From: an uncultured Muribaculaceae bacterium
GTDB lineage: Bacteria; Bacteroidota; Bacteroidia; Bacteroidales; Muribaculaceae
Direction: 5' to 3'
NCBI GenBank assembly: GCA_910578805.1
Contig: CAJTRS010000038.1
Coordinates: 1-16,365, forward strand
Length of the DNA: 16,365 bases
Shown: positions 6,042 to 14,781 of the stretch, in pieces
Numbering within the stretch: the stretch's first letter is position 1
Layout: each line of letters begins with the position of its first letter
Translations under genes and position numbers: made by a program
Notes under the pieces: model-generated
Told to the model about the DNA's origin: nothing
Database searches by the model: none
What the model saw: only the letters and a program-made list of their open reading frames with translations

Positions 6042-7748
6042 ATGGCAGAAAACGAAATGGAAGAAGGCACCGAGAAGAAGGGCCTTAACTTTGTGGAACA
6101 GATTGTTTATGACGATTTGCAGGCCGGCAAGAACGGCGGCAGGCTCAATACGCGTTTCCCGCCGGAGCCTAACGGTTATCTCCACATAGGCCATGCCAAG
6201 GCTATATGTATGGACTTCGGTGTGGCCGAGAAGTTCGGCGGTACATGTAATCTGCGTTTCGATGACACAAACCCCGTGAAAGAGGACGTGGAGTATGTGG
6301 ATTCGATACGCGAGGATATCCACTGGCTCGGATTTGACTGGGGCGACCGCGAATACTATGCGAGCGACTATTTCCCCCAGCTCTACGATCTGGCCGTGCG
6401 CATGATCAAGGAGGGCAAGGCTTACGTGGACGACCAGACATCGGAAGAGATAGCCCGCCAGAAAGGCACACCCACCACTCCGGGTGAGGAGAGCCCTTAC
6501 CGCAACCGCACGGTGGAGGAGAATCTCGATCTGTTTGAGCGTATGAATGCCGGCGAGTTTGACGAAGGTGCACGTGTGCTCCGCGCCAAGATCGACATGG
6601 CGTCGTCCAACATGCACTTCCGCGATCCCATCATGTACCGCATCATAAAGCACCCCCATCACCGCACCGGCACCAAGTGGAAGGTATATCCCATGTATGA
6701 CTTCGCACATGGCCAGAGCGATTACTTCGAGGGTGTGACCCACTCCATCTGCACTCTTGAGTTTGTGGTGCACCGTCCGCTATATGAGTACTTTGTCAAG
6801 GAGCTTGCCGACGAAACCTATTGCCCGCGACAGATAGAGTTTAACCGCCTGAACCTCACATATACCGTGATGAGCAAGCGCAAACTCCTGCAATTAGTGC
6901 AGGAGGGGCTTGTGGACGGTTGGGACGATCCCCGCATGCCCACCATATCGGGAATGCGCCGTCGCGGCTTCACTCCCCGCTCCATACGCAACTTCATTGA
7001 CCGCATCGGTTACACCAAGTATGAGGCTCTCAACAGCGTGTCGCTGCTCGAACATGCCGTGCGCGAGGACCTCAACGCCGTGTCAACCCGCGTGATGGCT
7101 GTGATGAATCCCGTGAAAGTGGTGATAACCAACTATCCCGAAGACAAGGTGCAGATGGTGGAGATGGAAAACAATCCCGAAGACTCTACGGCCGGGACGC
7201 ACTCCATGCCGTTTGCACGCGAAATATACATAGAGCGTGACGACTTCATGGAGAATCCTCCCAAAAAGTTCTTCCGTCTCGCTCCCGACGGGGAGGTTCG
7301 CCTCAAAGGCGCTTACATAATCAAGTGCACGGGTGTGAAGAAAGATGCCGACGGCAACATCGAGGAGATATACTGCACCTACGATCCCGACACCTTGAGC
7401 GGTATGCCAGGAAGCATGCGTAAGGTAAAAGGCACACTTCACTGGGTATCGGCCTCGCATGCCGTCGATGCCACGGCAAGGATATATGACCGTTTGTTCA
7501 ATGTGGAGAATCCGGCCGCTGAGACCGACAAGGATTTCCGTGAACTCCTCAATCCCGATTCGCTGAAAGTGGTGGAGGGGATAAAGGTGGAGCCATATCT
7601 GGCTCAGAATGCCACCGAAGGCGCGCATTTCCAGTTTCAGCGCATAGGTTATTTCACTCCCGACAAGGATTCGACTCCGGAACATCTGATTTTCAACCGC
7701 ACCATAGCGCTCAAGGACAGCTGGGAAAAAGCCCAGAACAACAAATAA
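6042..7748 (+). CDS. glnS: Glutamine--tRNA ligase
   Basis: Class I aminoacyl-tRNA synthetase charging tRNA-Gln with glutamine. The 568-residue product has the ATP-binding PPEPNGYLHIGHAK region with HIGH at 48-51, the KMSKS counterpart VMSKRKL (276-282), and the GlnRS-type segment YDFAHGQSDYFEGVTHSICTLEF, which separates it from GluRS. The C-terminal half holds the anticodon-binding beta-barrel region. Length matches bacterial GlnRS (about 550). Its presence suggests direct charging rather than the GatCAB amidation route for Gln. The ATG at 6042 is placed by its own promoter. The unassigned TPR gene follows 22 bases downstream. Confidence 0.97.
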   Translation: MAENEMEEGTEKKGLNFVEQIVYDDLQAGKNGGRLNTRFPPEPNGYLHIGHAKAICMDFGVAEKFGGTCNLRFDDTNPVKEDVEYVDSIREDIHWLGFDWGDREYYASDYFPQLYDLAVRMIKEGKAYVDDQTSEEIARQKGTPTTPGEESPYRNRTVEENLDLFERMNAGEFDEGARVLRAKIDMASSNMHFRDPIMYRIIKHPHHRTGTKWKVYPMYDFAHGQSDYFEGVTHSICTLEFVVHRPLYEYFVKELADETYCPRQIEFNRLNLTYTVMSKRKLLQLVQEGLVDGWDDPRMPTISGMRRRGFTPRSIRNFIDRIGYTKYEALNSVSLLEHAVREDLNAVSTRVMAVMNPVKVVITNYPEDKVQMVEMENNPEDSTAGTHSMPFAREIYIERDDFMENPPKKFFRLAPDGEVRLKGAYIIKCTGVKKDADGNIEEIYCTYDPDTLSGMPGSMRKVKGTLHWVSASHAVDATARIYDRLFNVENPAAETDKDFRELLNPDSLKVVEGIKVEPYLAQNATEGAHFQFQRIGYFTPDKDSTPEHLIFNRTIALKDSWEKAQNNK

Positions 7749-7770
7749 AGAAACAGCACGTACTCCCTGT

Positions 7771-9258
7771 ATGGACGATTATTCGGCCGATGAGGCCGCG
7801 CGCACACTCTACGATACATTTGTCCGTTCCCTTGAAGAGGGGGCGGACTTGTCGTCATTTTCCGAAGATGATCTGATCGACATATACGATTACTCCCGCG
7901 GTTCGGGTGATGATTATGTGACATCTGAGATACTGGCATGCGGTCTCCGTAACTGTCCTGACAGTGGAGCGTTGGCCGAGCGTCGCGTGATATTCAACTG
8001 TGATATGGGGCTTTACGACATGGCTGAAAAGATGGCTGTGTCGTTGCCTGCCGGATCGATAGTGCGCCGTGTTATAGATTTCAGGAATAATGCCCTGCAA
8101 TTAATTGCCGAGGGTGTACACCCCGGCAGGATTGACATATCAGGTCTTTTCCGAGGCTGCAGACGGGGATCGATTGAAGATGTGCAGTTCATGTTCATTT
8201 TTGATGTTCTGGCCGATATAGGCATAATCGACAGTCTTGCCGAGATAGCAAGGATCGTGTCGCCGTTGTGCCAGTATCCCTATAATATCTACTCGGAACT
8301 TTACCGTTATTATTATGAGCGTGCCGACTATAGATGTGCCGAGGCCTATTGTCGCAAGATGACGGAATTGGAACCGTTTGTTATCGAACATTGGATCAGT
8401 CTGGCCAACACATGCAACGGTGCTTTGGACGACCGCAAAGCCATGGAGGCAGTGGAGTTTGCATTGGCTATAGACCCCGATTCCATCGATGCTCTTATGT
8501 CAAAGGCGAATATTCTGGCTGTAAGTGACCCGGAGGAGGCTATCGGCATTGTGGAGCGGATACTCTCGCGATGTCCCGACTATTCGGCATCGCTTTATCT
8601 TAAAGCGTTTCTGCAATACAGTATGTCAGATTTCGACGGTGCTTTGACCACGCTGTGGAAATATCTTGAAAAAGGGGTGCCCACGAAGGACTTTTTCGAT
8701 CTGTTCTTCATGATGCTCAATAGTTATCCCGAAGAGATTTTCGTGGTGGCATTGCGTAAATATTTAGCTACCGGTTCGAATATAGACGCTGTATATGACT
8801 GGGTCAATACTTTGATAGTCAACAGAGCCTATTATGGGGCGCTTACAGTTTTGAGGGAGGCAATGTCGCTGAAAAGAGTGGAGCTGACTTCGGAATTGGC
8901 CGTATTGAAATTCAGCGCCATGTATCATCTGGGGCTTTATGATGAGGTGGTAAAGGAATATGTCGATGCTATCAACCGCGGACAACTTGTCTCGGGAAGC
9001 AGCATCGATGCGGGGTTGGAATTTACCTGCGCCCTGTGTTGTCTGTATTCGGACAATACCACGGAATTACACAAATCTATATCGCGGTTTGAAAATGCCA
9101 TAGATGACAATGCCGTGTATTTAGAGCCGGACAATACCGGCAGTATGCTTCGTGCCGGTATCAGGGTGTATATGCGCAATCTCATAGATCTCGTCGGAGG
9201 AAAGGAGATGGCGCGATGGGAGTATGACCCGTTTATGGCGCGTCCGGTTGACGATTAG
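7771..9258 (+). CDS. TPR-repeat protein of unknown function
   Basis: A 495-residue protein that I do not recognise as a named family. Seen: an acidic N-terminus (MDDYSADEAA, SFSEDDLIDIYDY), no signal peptide and no membrane segment, so it is probably cytoplasmic. At least four helix-pair repeats of about 33 residues fit the tetratricopeptide pattern (about 171-203, 204-236, 237-269, 270-302), with typical phrases such as AMEAVEFALAIDP and LYLKAFLQYSMSDFDGALTTLWKYLEKG. More degenerate repeats probably lie on both sides. TPR proteins generally bind other proteins. It follows glnS by 22 bases and is probably cotranscribed, but that does not show a link to tRNA charging. Its stop overlaps that of the convergent MBL gene. 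Confidence 0.85.
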   Translation: MDDYSADEAARTLYDTFVRSLEEGADLSSFSEDDLIDIYDYSRGSGDDYVTSEILACGLRNCPDSGALAERRVIFNCDMGLYDMAEKMAVSLPAGSIVRRVIDFRNNALQLIAEGVHPGRIDISGLFRGCRRGSIEDVQFMFIFDVLADIGIIDSLAEIARIVSPLCQYPYNIYSELYRYYYERADYRCAEAYCRKMTELEPFVIEHWISLANTCNGALDDRKAMEAVEFALAIDPDSIDALMSKANILAVSDPEEAIGIVERILSRCPDYSASLYLKAFLQYSMSDFDGALTTLWKYLEKGVPTKDFFDLFFMMLNSYPEEIFVVALRKYLATGSNIDAVYDWVNTLIVNRAYYGALTVLREAMSLKRVELTSELAVLKFSAMYHLGLYDEVVKEYVDAINRGQLVSGSSIDAGLEFTCALCCLYSDNTTELHKSISRFENAIDDNAVYLEPDNTGSMLRAGIRVYMRNLIDLVGGKEMARWEYDPFMARPVDD

Positions 9259-9908
9259 CGCAGAAAAGGATTATAGCGCATTTCATTGCCGATGGTGGTG
9301 GTGCCTCCGTGGCCGGGATAGACCACTGTGTCGGCGGGCAGAGTGAGGAGGCGTCGGGTGATGCTTTCGATCAGTTGCCTGTGGTTGCCTCCCGGTAGGT
9401 CGGTGCGCCCTATGCTTCCATCAAACAGGGCGTCGCCCGTGATTACAAATCCAGGAACGGTGTCGTCGCAATACAAGGCTATGGAGCCAGGAGAGTGTCC
9501 TGGCACCGATATGACTCTGAGTTTGCCTGTGCCTACGGATATAATGTCGCCGTCATGAAGTGGTGTGGCTATCGCCAGCGGGCGTGGGTCGGGTATTCTC
9601 AGGTGAAACATTCGGGCCTGTGCGGCACGGTTCTCGCCGAGCGGGGCATCGGCAGTGGCGGCTTCAGTGCCCAATCCGTAACGACCTGTCACAAAATCAT
9701 TGCCTAAAGTGTGGTCTATGTGCATATGTGTGTTGATCAGATGCTTTACCGTCAGGTTGTTGTCGCTGATATAGCCGGTCAGTTCTCTCTCCTCTTCCGG
9801 CGATGACATGCCGGGGTCTATTATAGCCGCATCGCGTGTAATGTCGTCCCACACCACGTAGGTGTTGACTCCGAACAGATTGAACTGAAATGACGCTATT
9901 TTAATCAT
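9255..9908 (-). CDS. MBL-fold metallo-hydrolase, glyoxalase II-like
   Basis: A 217-residue cytoplasmic protein with the full set of metal ligands of the metallo-beta-lactamase fold: HMHIDH (61-66), GHSPGS (137-142) with His138, TGDALFDGSIGRTDLPGG with Asp159, and PGHGGTT with His200. This pattern matches small hydroxyacylglutathione-hydrolase-like proteins, which cleave thioesters such as S-lactoylglutathione. The short length and lack of the C-terminal helical domain of true GloB mean the substrate is unknown. The ATG at 9906-9908 overlaps the rsmG stop as ATGA, so the two are translated from one message. The 3' end overlaps the TPR gene. Confidence 0.9.
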   Translation of the reverse strand: MIKIASFQFNLFGVNTYVVWDDITRDAAIIDPGMSSPEEERELTGYISDNNLTVKHLINTHMHIDHTLGNDFVTGRYGLGTEAATADAPLGENRAAQARMFHLRIPDPRPLAIATPLHDGDIISVGTGKLRVISVPGHSPGSIALYCDDTVPGFVITGDALFDGSIGRTDLPGGNHRQLIESITRRLLTLPADTVVYPGHGGTTTIGNEMRYNPFLR

Positions 9909-10525
9909 AGTTCCACGTAGATTAATTGTTTTGTGGTGAAAAATTCCTCAAAGAAGTAATCGCTAAGCGGCACCGTTATCACCGGTCTGCGCACTCCAGC
10001 CAGTTCCGGTTCCAGATCGCCGCCTTTCAGACATAACAATCCGTTGGGCAAAACGTTGGAATCTTTCGCCCAAATGTTTTTGCGTACCAGCGGCACCAGT
10101 TCATCGAGTCGCATCACGGCACGGCTGACCACAAAGTCGTATTTTTCGCGGCATTCTCCTATATCGCCATGTTGAAACGTAACGTTGGAGAGTCCTATAC
10201 TTTCGGCTATGGATTGCGCCACCCGTATCTTCTTGCCTATGCGGTCTATGAGATGAAACCGGCAGTTCGGAAACATTATGGCAAGCGGAATGCCGGGAAA
10301 TCCACCTCCTGTGCCCATATCCATAAACGCTGTGCCATTTTCCGGAGTCATGAATTTGGCTATGGCAAGGGAGTGGAGTATGTGGTGTGCATACAGGTTG
10401 TCTATGTCTTTTCGGGAGATCACATTGATCTTTTCGTTCCATTCCCGATAGAGCGGCCCGAGCATCTCGTATTGGCGATACTGGTGTTCGGTCAGTCCGG
10501 GAAAATATTTACTGATTATATCCAT
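9905..10525 (-). CDS. rsmG: 16S rRNA (guanine-N7)-methyltransferase RsmG
   Basis: Methylates G527 (E. coli numbering) of 16S rRNA with S-adenosylmethionine. The SAM-binding loop MGTGGGFPGIPLAIMFP and the following FHLIDRIGKKIRV, plus VSRAV, are typical of RsmG (GidB). The frame is open upstream to an ATG at 10625-10627, but the ATG at 10523-10525 (MDIISKYFPGL) is preferred: it gives 206 residues, equal to the usual family length, and a -7 promoter box for this gene (10571-10578) lies inside the longer frame, which also covers the promoter of the divergent gene. It forms an overlapping pair with the MBL-fold gene. Confidence 0.93.
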   Translation of the reverse strand: MDIISKYFPGLTEHQYRQYEMLGPLYREWNEKINVISRKDIDNLYAHHILHSLAIAKFMTPENGTAFMDMGTGGGFPGIPLAIMFPNCRFHLIDRIGKKIRVAQSIAESIGLSNVTFQHGDIGECREKYDFVVSRAVMRLDELVPLVRKNIWAKDSNVLPNGLLCLKGGDLEPELAGVRRPVITVPLSDYFFEEFFTTKQLIYVEL

Positions 10526-10570
10526 GATTGTTTCTTGTAATGATTGGCGGTGAGGCCATGTGGCATGATG

Positions 10571-10578
10571 CAAAATTA
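10571..10578 (-). promoter_or_regulatory. -7 box of the rsmG promoter
   Basis: The minus strand reads TAATTTTG, an exact TAnnTTTG match, 45 bases before the chosen rsmG start. No good -33 box is seen. It lies only 12 bases from the opposite -7 box of the divergent gene. Confidence 0.5.
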
Positions 10579-10590
10579 GTGAAAAATTCG

Positions 10591-10598
10591 TATCTTTG
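10591..10598 (+). promoter_or_regulatory. -7 box of the cvfB-like gene promoter
   Basis: TATCTTTG matches TAnnTTTG and ends 27 bases before the ATG at 10626, so the leader would be about 21 bases. The -33 box is weak. The two promoters of this 100-base divergent region overlap, so RNA polymerase probably cannot occupy both at once. Confidence 0.55.
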
Positions 10599-10625
10599 AA
10601 GATAATTACATCATAATCAAAAAGC

Positions 10626-11477
10626 ATGCTTAAAATAGGTCAATACAATACATTGGCGGTGACCCGCTTAGTGGATTTCGGAGCTTATCTCGATGGCGGT
10701 AACGGCGTTGAGATACTGTTGCCGGCCAAATATATATCGGAACCACCGTCGGTGGGAGACGAACTTGAGGTGTTTGTCTATACGGATTCGGAGGACAGAC
10801 TCATAGCCACCACGGAGACTCCGTTTGTGCAGGTCGGGGAGTTCGCTTTCCTCGAAGTTGTGTCGGTGAGCCATGTAGGTGCGTTTCTTGACTGGGGCCT
10901 GCTTAAAGACTTGCTTGTGCCGTTTCGTGAGCAGAAAACCCGCATGGTGACCGGTCGCAGATATCCTGTCTATGTGTATCTCGATGATGCCTCCAAGCGT
11001 GTGGCCGCATCGGCCAAAGTGGAAAAATTCTTAGGCAATGTGATGCCTCGTTATAATCACGGTGACAAGGTGAAAGCATTGGTATATAAGTCCACTCCGC
11101 TGGGGTGGGCATGTGCCGTGGATAATCTGCATCACGGCATGATATATGCCAATGAGATATATACCACACTGGCAGTGGGCGATACCATAGACGCTTATGT
11201 GAAGAATCAGCGGGCTGACGGCAAACTTGACCTTTCTCTGTCCGGTGCCGTGCGTGACCGTATTTCTGCTCTCGCCGGACGTATAACCGACAGCCTGCGC
11301 GCCGCCGGCGGACGTCTTGACGTTGGCGACAAGTCATCGCCCGAATATATATCTTCGCTGTTCGGCTGTAGCAAAAAGGATTTTAAAAAGGCCGTGGGGC
11401 TGCTGCTGAAAGAGTCACGCATAGATAAGAACACCGATAGACTCACACTTTTGCCCTCTGAAATGGCTGAAGTGTGA
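10626..11477 (+). CDS. CvfB-like S1 RNA-binding protein
   Basis: A 283-residue cytoplasmic protein built of S1-type beta-barrels in tandem: about 1-60 (VTRLVDFGAYLDGG), 65-130 (VVSVSHVGAFLDWGL) and 140-205 (VKALVYKSTPLGWACAVDN), followed by a C-terminal winged-helix region of about 70 residues (SSLFGCSKKDFKKAVGLLLKE, then IDKNTDRLTLL). This order is that of CvfB/YitL, which binds RNA and affects virulence-factor expression in Staphylococcus. The RNA target in this lineage is unknown. The ATG at 10626 is supported by the -7 box just upstream and by the family start MLKIGQYNTLAV. It is followed 55 bases later by lpxD, which may share its message or use a weak promoter of its own. Confidence 0.87.
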   Translation: MLKIGQYNTLAVTRLVDFGAYLDGGNGVEILLPAKYISEPPSVGDELEVFVYTDSEDRLIATTETPFVQVGEFAFLEVVSVSHVGAFLDWGLLKDLLVPFREQKTRMVTGRRYPVYVYLDDASKRVAASAKVEKFLGNVMPRYNHGDKVKALVYKSTPLGWACAVDNLHHGMIYANEIYTTLAVGDTIDAYVKNQRADGKLDLSLSGAVRDRISALAGRITDSLRAAGGRLDVGDKSSPEYISSLFGCSKKDFKKAVGLLLKESRIDKNTDRLTLLPSEMAEV

Positions 11478-11488
11478 AAAAAAATTAG

Positions 11489-11496
11489 CATCTTTG
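11489..11496 (+). promoter_or_regulatory. Possible -7 box before lpxD
   Basis: CATCTTTG differs from TAnnTTTG only at the first base and lies 36 bases before the lpxD ATG, in an AT-rich stretch of the short gap after the cvfB-like gene. No -33 box is visible. It may give the lipid A genes a promoter of their own. Confidence 0.3.
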
Positions 11497-11532
11497 CAAT
11501 GTAATTTAAAGTAATGTAACAATTAGCTTGTA

Positions 11533-12555
11533 ATGGAATTTTCCGCACAACAGATAGCTGCTCTCGCCGGAGGTGTAGTGGAAGGCGATGGCAGTGTGAA
11601 AATCAATACAATAGCGAAAATCGAAGAGGGCAAACCCGGCGCGATTTCATTTTTGGCCAATCCTAAATATACTCAATATATCTACTCTACGCAGTCCTCT
11701 GCAGTGCTTGTAAGCAAGGACTTTGTGGCAGAAAAGCCTGTTTCGGCCACGCTGATACGGGTTGATGATCCTTATGCCACTGTGGCGCATCTGCTTACCA
11801 TAGCGCAGCAGATGATGACTCCCGAAAAGACCGGTATAGAACAGCCTTCGTATGTGTCGGAGGGGGTGAATGTGCCCGACGATGCGTATATAGGCGCATT
11901 TGCTTATGTGGGCAAGGGAGTGAGTCTCGGTAAGGGAGTGAAGATATATCCCCAGGTCTATCTGGGCGACGGAGTGACTGTGGGCGACAACACGGTGCTT
12001 TACTCCGGAGCAAAGGTGTATCACGGCTGCAAGATAGGACGAGGCTGCATCATACATTCCGGAGTGGTCATAGGCGCCGACGGTTTCGGTTTCGCTCCCA
12101 CAGCCACCGGTTATGACAAGATACCGCAGATAGGCAATGTGGAGATTTCCGATGATGTGGAGATCGGAGCCAATACCACTATAGACCGTGCCATGATGGG
12201 TAGCACCCGCATAGGCAAAGGGGTGAAACTCGACAATCTCATACAGATAGCCCATAACTGCGCGGTGGGTGAAAACACCGTGATGGCCGCTCAGGCCGGT
12301 GTGGCCGGTTCGACCAAGGTGGGAAGCCGCTGTATGATAGGCGGCCAGGTAGGTCTTGCCGGACATATCCGTGTGGGCGACGGTGCGCAGATAGCGGCTC
12401 AGTCGGGCATGCAGAAAGATGTGCGTTCCGGAGCCAAGATATTTGGATCGCCGGCGCAGGACGTGGTGGAATATGCCCGCCAGATGGTCAATATAAGAAA
12501 TCTTCCTTCTCTGTATTCCAAGGTTAAGGAACTTGAAAAGAAACTGAATAAATAA
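11533..12555 (+). CDS. lpxD: UDP-3-O-acylglucosamine N-acyltransferase
   Basis: Third step of lipid A synthesis: adds a 3-hydroxyacyl chain from ACP to the 2-amino group of UDP-3-O-acyl-glucosamine. The 340-residue product has the N-terminal uridine-binding domain (about 1-100, with AISFLANPKYTQYIYSTQSS) and a left-handed beta-helix of hexapeptide repeats (about 105-300), with the catalytic stretch LIQIAHNCAVGENTVMAAQ (His241, equivalent to E. coli His239). Length matches the E. coli enzyme (341). lpxC/fabZ follows after 18 bases and lpxA after that, so the three are an operon. Confidence 0.97.
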   Translation: MEFSAQQIAALAGGVVEGDGSVKINTIAKIEEGKPGAISFLANPKYTQYIYSTQSSAVLVSKDFVAEKPVSATLIRVDDPYATVAHLLTIAQQMMTPEKTGIEQPSYVSEGVNVPDDAYIGAFAYVGKGVSLGKGVKIYPQVYLGDGVTVGDNTVLYSGAKVYHGCKIGRGCIIHSGVVIGADGFGFAPTATGYDKIPQIGNVEISDDVEIGANTTIDRAMMGSTRIGKGVKLDNLIQIAHNCAVGENTVMAAQAGVAGSTKVGSRCMIGGQVGLAGHIRVGDGAQIAAQSGMQKDVRSGAKIFGSPAQDVVEYARQMVNIRNLPSLYSKVKELEKKLNK

Positions 12556-12573
12556 TAAACACAGATTATACTC

Positions 12574-13959
12574 ATGAAGCAAGTTACTCTCAAAGCACCT
12601 TTTTCTGTGCATGGAAAGGGACTTCACACGGGCATGGTGATAGAAGCCGAATTTCTGCCTGCTCCGGATAATCACGGTTATAAAGTCCAGCGCACCGATC
12701 TTGAAGGTGAACCCATACTTGATGCTGTGGCAGAAAATGTTGTAGGCACCGAGCGCGGTACGGTAATAGCCCGCGGAGATGTGTCGGTAAGTACTATAGA
12801 ACATGCTCTGGCTGCACTTTATGCCGCCGGAATCGATAATGTGCTTATACGTCTTAACGGTCCTGAAATGCCGATTCTCGACGGTAGTGCCCGCGAATTC
12901 TGCGAAAAGATAGAGGCGGCAGGCGTTGTCGAACAGAAAGATGACAAGGATTATTACATAGTGAAACAGAAAATCGAGGTGCGCGACGAGAATACCGGTG
13001 CCTCCATTGTGGTACTTCCCGACAATGATTTCAGCGTCGATGTGATGATCCAGTTTGACTCGCCCGTATTGCCCAACCAGTTTGCCTCGCTTGATAATAT
13101 GAGCGATTTCGGCAAGGAGGTCGCATCATGCCGTACATTCGTATTTGTGCGTGAGATAGAGCCTCTTGTTAAAGGCAACCTTATAAAGGGCGGTGACCTT
13201 GAAAATGCTGTTGTGATATACGACCGCGAGATGCCGCAGTCGGAACTTGACCGTCTGGCCGATCTGATGAATGTAGGCCACAAGGAGGTGAAAGAGTTCG
13301 GTTACATACAGGCTATGCCGTTGCGCTTCGACAATGAGCCTGCGCGCCACAAACTCATGGACGTGATGGGCGATCTGGCTCTCATAGGCCGTCCGTTAAA
13401 GGGCAAGGTGATAGCTACCCGTCCGGGACACTCCATCAACACTCGCTTCTCCAAGCAGATTCGCAAGGAGATAAAGCGTCAGGACATTCAGGCGCCGCTT
13501 TATAATCCTAACATGGAGCCGCTGATGGACAACAACCGTATCCGCGAGTTGCTTCCCCACCGCTATCCATTCCTGTTAGTGGACAAGATTATAGAAAAAG
13601 GCGAAAACTATATAGTAGGTGTGAAGAATATCACGGCCAACGAGCCTTTCTTCCAGGGTCATTTCCCTCAGGAACCCGTGATGCCCGGCGTGCTTCAGAT
13701 CGAGGCCATGGCTCAGACGGGAGGTTTGCTCGTGCTCTCCACTGTGGAGAATCCCGAGCTTTATTCCACTTATTTCATGAAGATTGACAATGTCAAGTTC
13801 CGTCATAAGGTGATACCCGGCGACACTATATTGTTCCACATCTCGTTCCTGACCGAATTGCGTCGCGGTTGTGCCGTGATGAAGGGATATGCGTTTGTGG
13901 GTGAGAAGATAGTCTCCGAATGCGAGTTTATGGCTCAGATCATTAAGAACAAAGGATAA
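12574..13959 (+). CDS. lpxC/fabZ: Bifunctional LpxC deacetylase / FabZ dehydratase fusion
   Basis: One 461-residue chain with two enzymes. Residues 1-310 are LpxC, the zinc-dependent deacetylase that commits UDP-3-O-acyl-GlcNAc to lipid A. Its zinc ligands are His77 (in EHALAALYAAGIDN), His259 and Asp263 (HKLMD), and His286 in GHSINTRF is the catalytic base. Residues 318-461 are FabZ, the beta-hydroxyacyl-ACP dehydratase: LLPHRYPFLLVDKI, then GHFP with catalytic His363 and LQIEAMAQ with Glu377. The fusion is a known Bacteroidota trait and the joining stretch contains no stop or frameshift. Coupling the two activities in one chain may balance fatty acid and lipid A synthesis, which compete for hydroxyacyl-ACP. 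It lies between lpxD (18 bases) and lpxA (20 bases). Confidence 0.97.
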   Translation: MKQVTLKAPFSVHGKGLHTGMVIEAEFLPAPDNHGYKVQRTDLEGEPILDAVAENVVGTERGTVIARGDVSVSTIEHALAALYAAGIDNVLIRLNGPEMPILDGSAREFCEKIEAAGVVEQKDDKDYYIVKQKIEVRDENTGASIVVLPDNDFSVDVMIQFDSPVLPNQFASLDNMSDFGKEVASCRTFVFVREIEPLVKGNLIKGGDLENAVVIYDREMPQSELDRLADLMNVGHKEVKEFGYIQAMPLRFDNEPARHKLMDVMGDLALIGRPLKGKVIATRPGHSINTRFSKQIRKEIKRQDIQAPLYNPNMEPLMDNNRIRELLPHRYPFLLVDKIIEKGENYIVGVKNITANEPFFQGHFPQEPVMPGVLQIEAMAQTGGLLVLSTVENPELYSTYFMKIDNVKFRHKVIPGDTILFHISFLTELRRGCAVMKGYAFVGEKIVSECEFMAQIIKNKG

Positions 13960-13979
13960 AATAAATAATAGAGCAAACT

Positions 13980-14756
13980 ATGAAACAGCCATTAGCATAT
14001 ATACACCCGGCAGCCAAGATAGCTCCCAGCGTGGTTATTGATCCTTTTGTCACTATCGAACAGAATGTGGAGATAGGCGAAGGTACACGCATAGGCAGTA
14101 ATGTCACCATCATGGAGGGTGCCCGTATCGGTAAGAACTGTACCATATTTCCCGGTGCGGTCATATCAGCGATCCCGCAGGACTTGAAATTTCAGGGCGA
14201 AGAGACTCTTGCCATAATAGGAGACAATACGGTTATCCGTGAATGTGTGACGGTAAACCGCGGCACTGCCGCCAAAGGTAAGACGGTGGTCGGCAATAAC
14301 TGTCTGATCATGGCTTACTGCCACGTGGCTCACGATTGTGTGGTGGGCGATAATGTGATCATGTCAAACGCCACCCAGCTTGCAGGTGAAGTGGTGGTTG
14401 ACAACTATGCCGTGATAGGCGGAGGTGCTCTTGTGCATCAGTTCTGCCATATTGGCCCTTATGTGATGTTGCAGGGCGGCGCATTGGTCAACAAGGATAT
14501 CCCTCCTTTCGTCAAAGCGGCACGTGAGCCTATATCATATGCCGGTATCAACTCCATAGGTCTGCGTCGTCGCGGATTTTCCACGGAGTCGATCAGAGAT
14601 ATCCAGGAGATATACCGCTATCTGTATCTTTCAGGTCTGAATAACTCCGATGCCGTGGAGCGTATAGAAGCGGAATTGCCCGCTACACGCGAGCGCGATG
14701 AGATAATCCTATTTGTGCGTAATTCCAAGCGTGGCATAATCAAAGGTTACGTGTAA
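13980..14756 (+). CDS. lpxA: Acyl-ACP--UDP-N-acetylglucosamine O-acyltransferase
   Basis: First step of lipid A synthesis: transfers 3-hydroxyacyl from ACP to the 3-OH of UDP-GlcNAc. The 258-residue product starts IHPAAKIAPSVVIDPFVTIE, the usual first coils of a hexapeptide-repeat beta-helix, and has the catalytic AHDCVVGDNV (His118, equivalent to E. coli His125) and the C-terminal helical tail with GLRRRGFSTESI. Length is normal (262 in E. coli). It is the last gene of the cvfB-like/lpxD/lpxC-fabZ/lpxA run and is followed by a strong terminator. Confidence 0.97.
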   Translation: MKQPLAYIHPAAKIAPSVVIDPFVTIEQNVEIGEGTRIGSNVTIMEGARIGKNCTIFPGAVISAIPQDLKFQGEETLAIIGDNTVIRECVTVNRGTAAKGKTVVGNNCLIMAYCHVAHDCVVGDNVIMSNATQLAGEVVVDNYAVIGGGALVHQFCHIGPYVMLQGGALVNKDIPPFVKAAREPISYAGINSIGLRRRGFSTESIRDIQEIYRYLYLSGLNNSDAVERIEAELPATRERDEIILFVRNSKRGIIKGYV

Positions 14757-14781
14757 TCTTATTTAGAGATACATACATATA

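Noticed and set aside
5955..6773. 272-codon open frame antisense to glnS
   Set aside because: The glnS motifs on the plus strand are complete; the antisense frame has no domain, start signal or promoter.
10526..10627. N-terminal extension of rsmG
   Set aside because: It would cover two -7 boxes and make the protein 34 residues longer than the family norm.
11647..12804. 385-codon open frame antisense to lpxD
   Set aside because: The opposite strand encodes an intact LpxD with catalytic His. The antisense product is a His/Tyr-rich string that follows from the repetitive hexapeptide codons.
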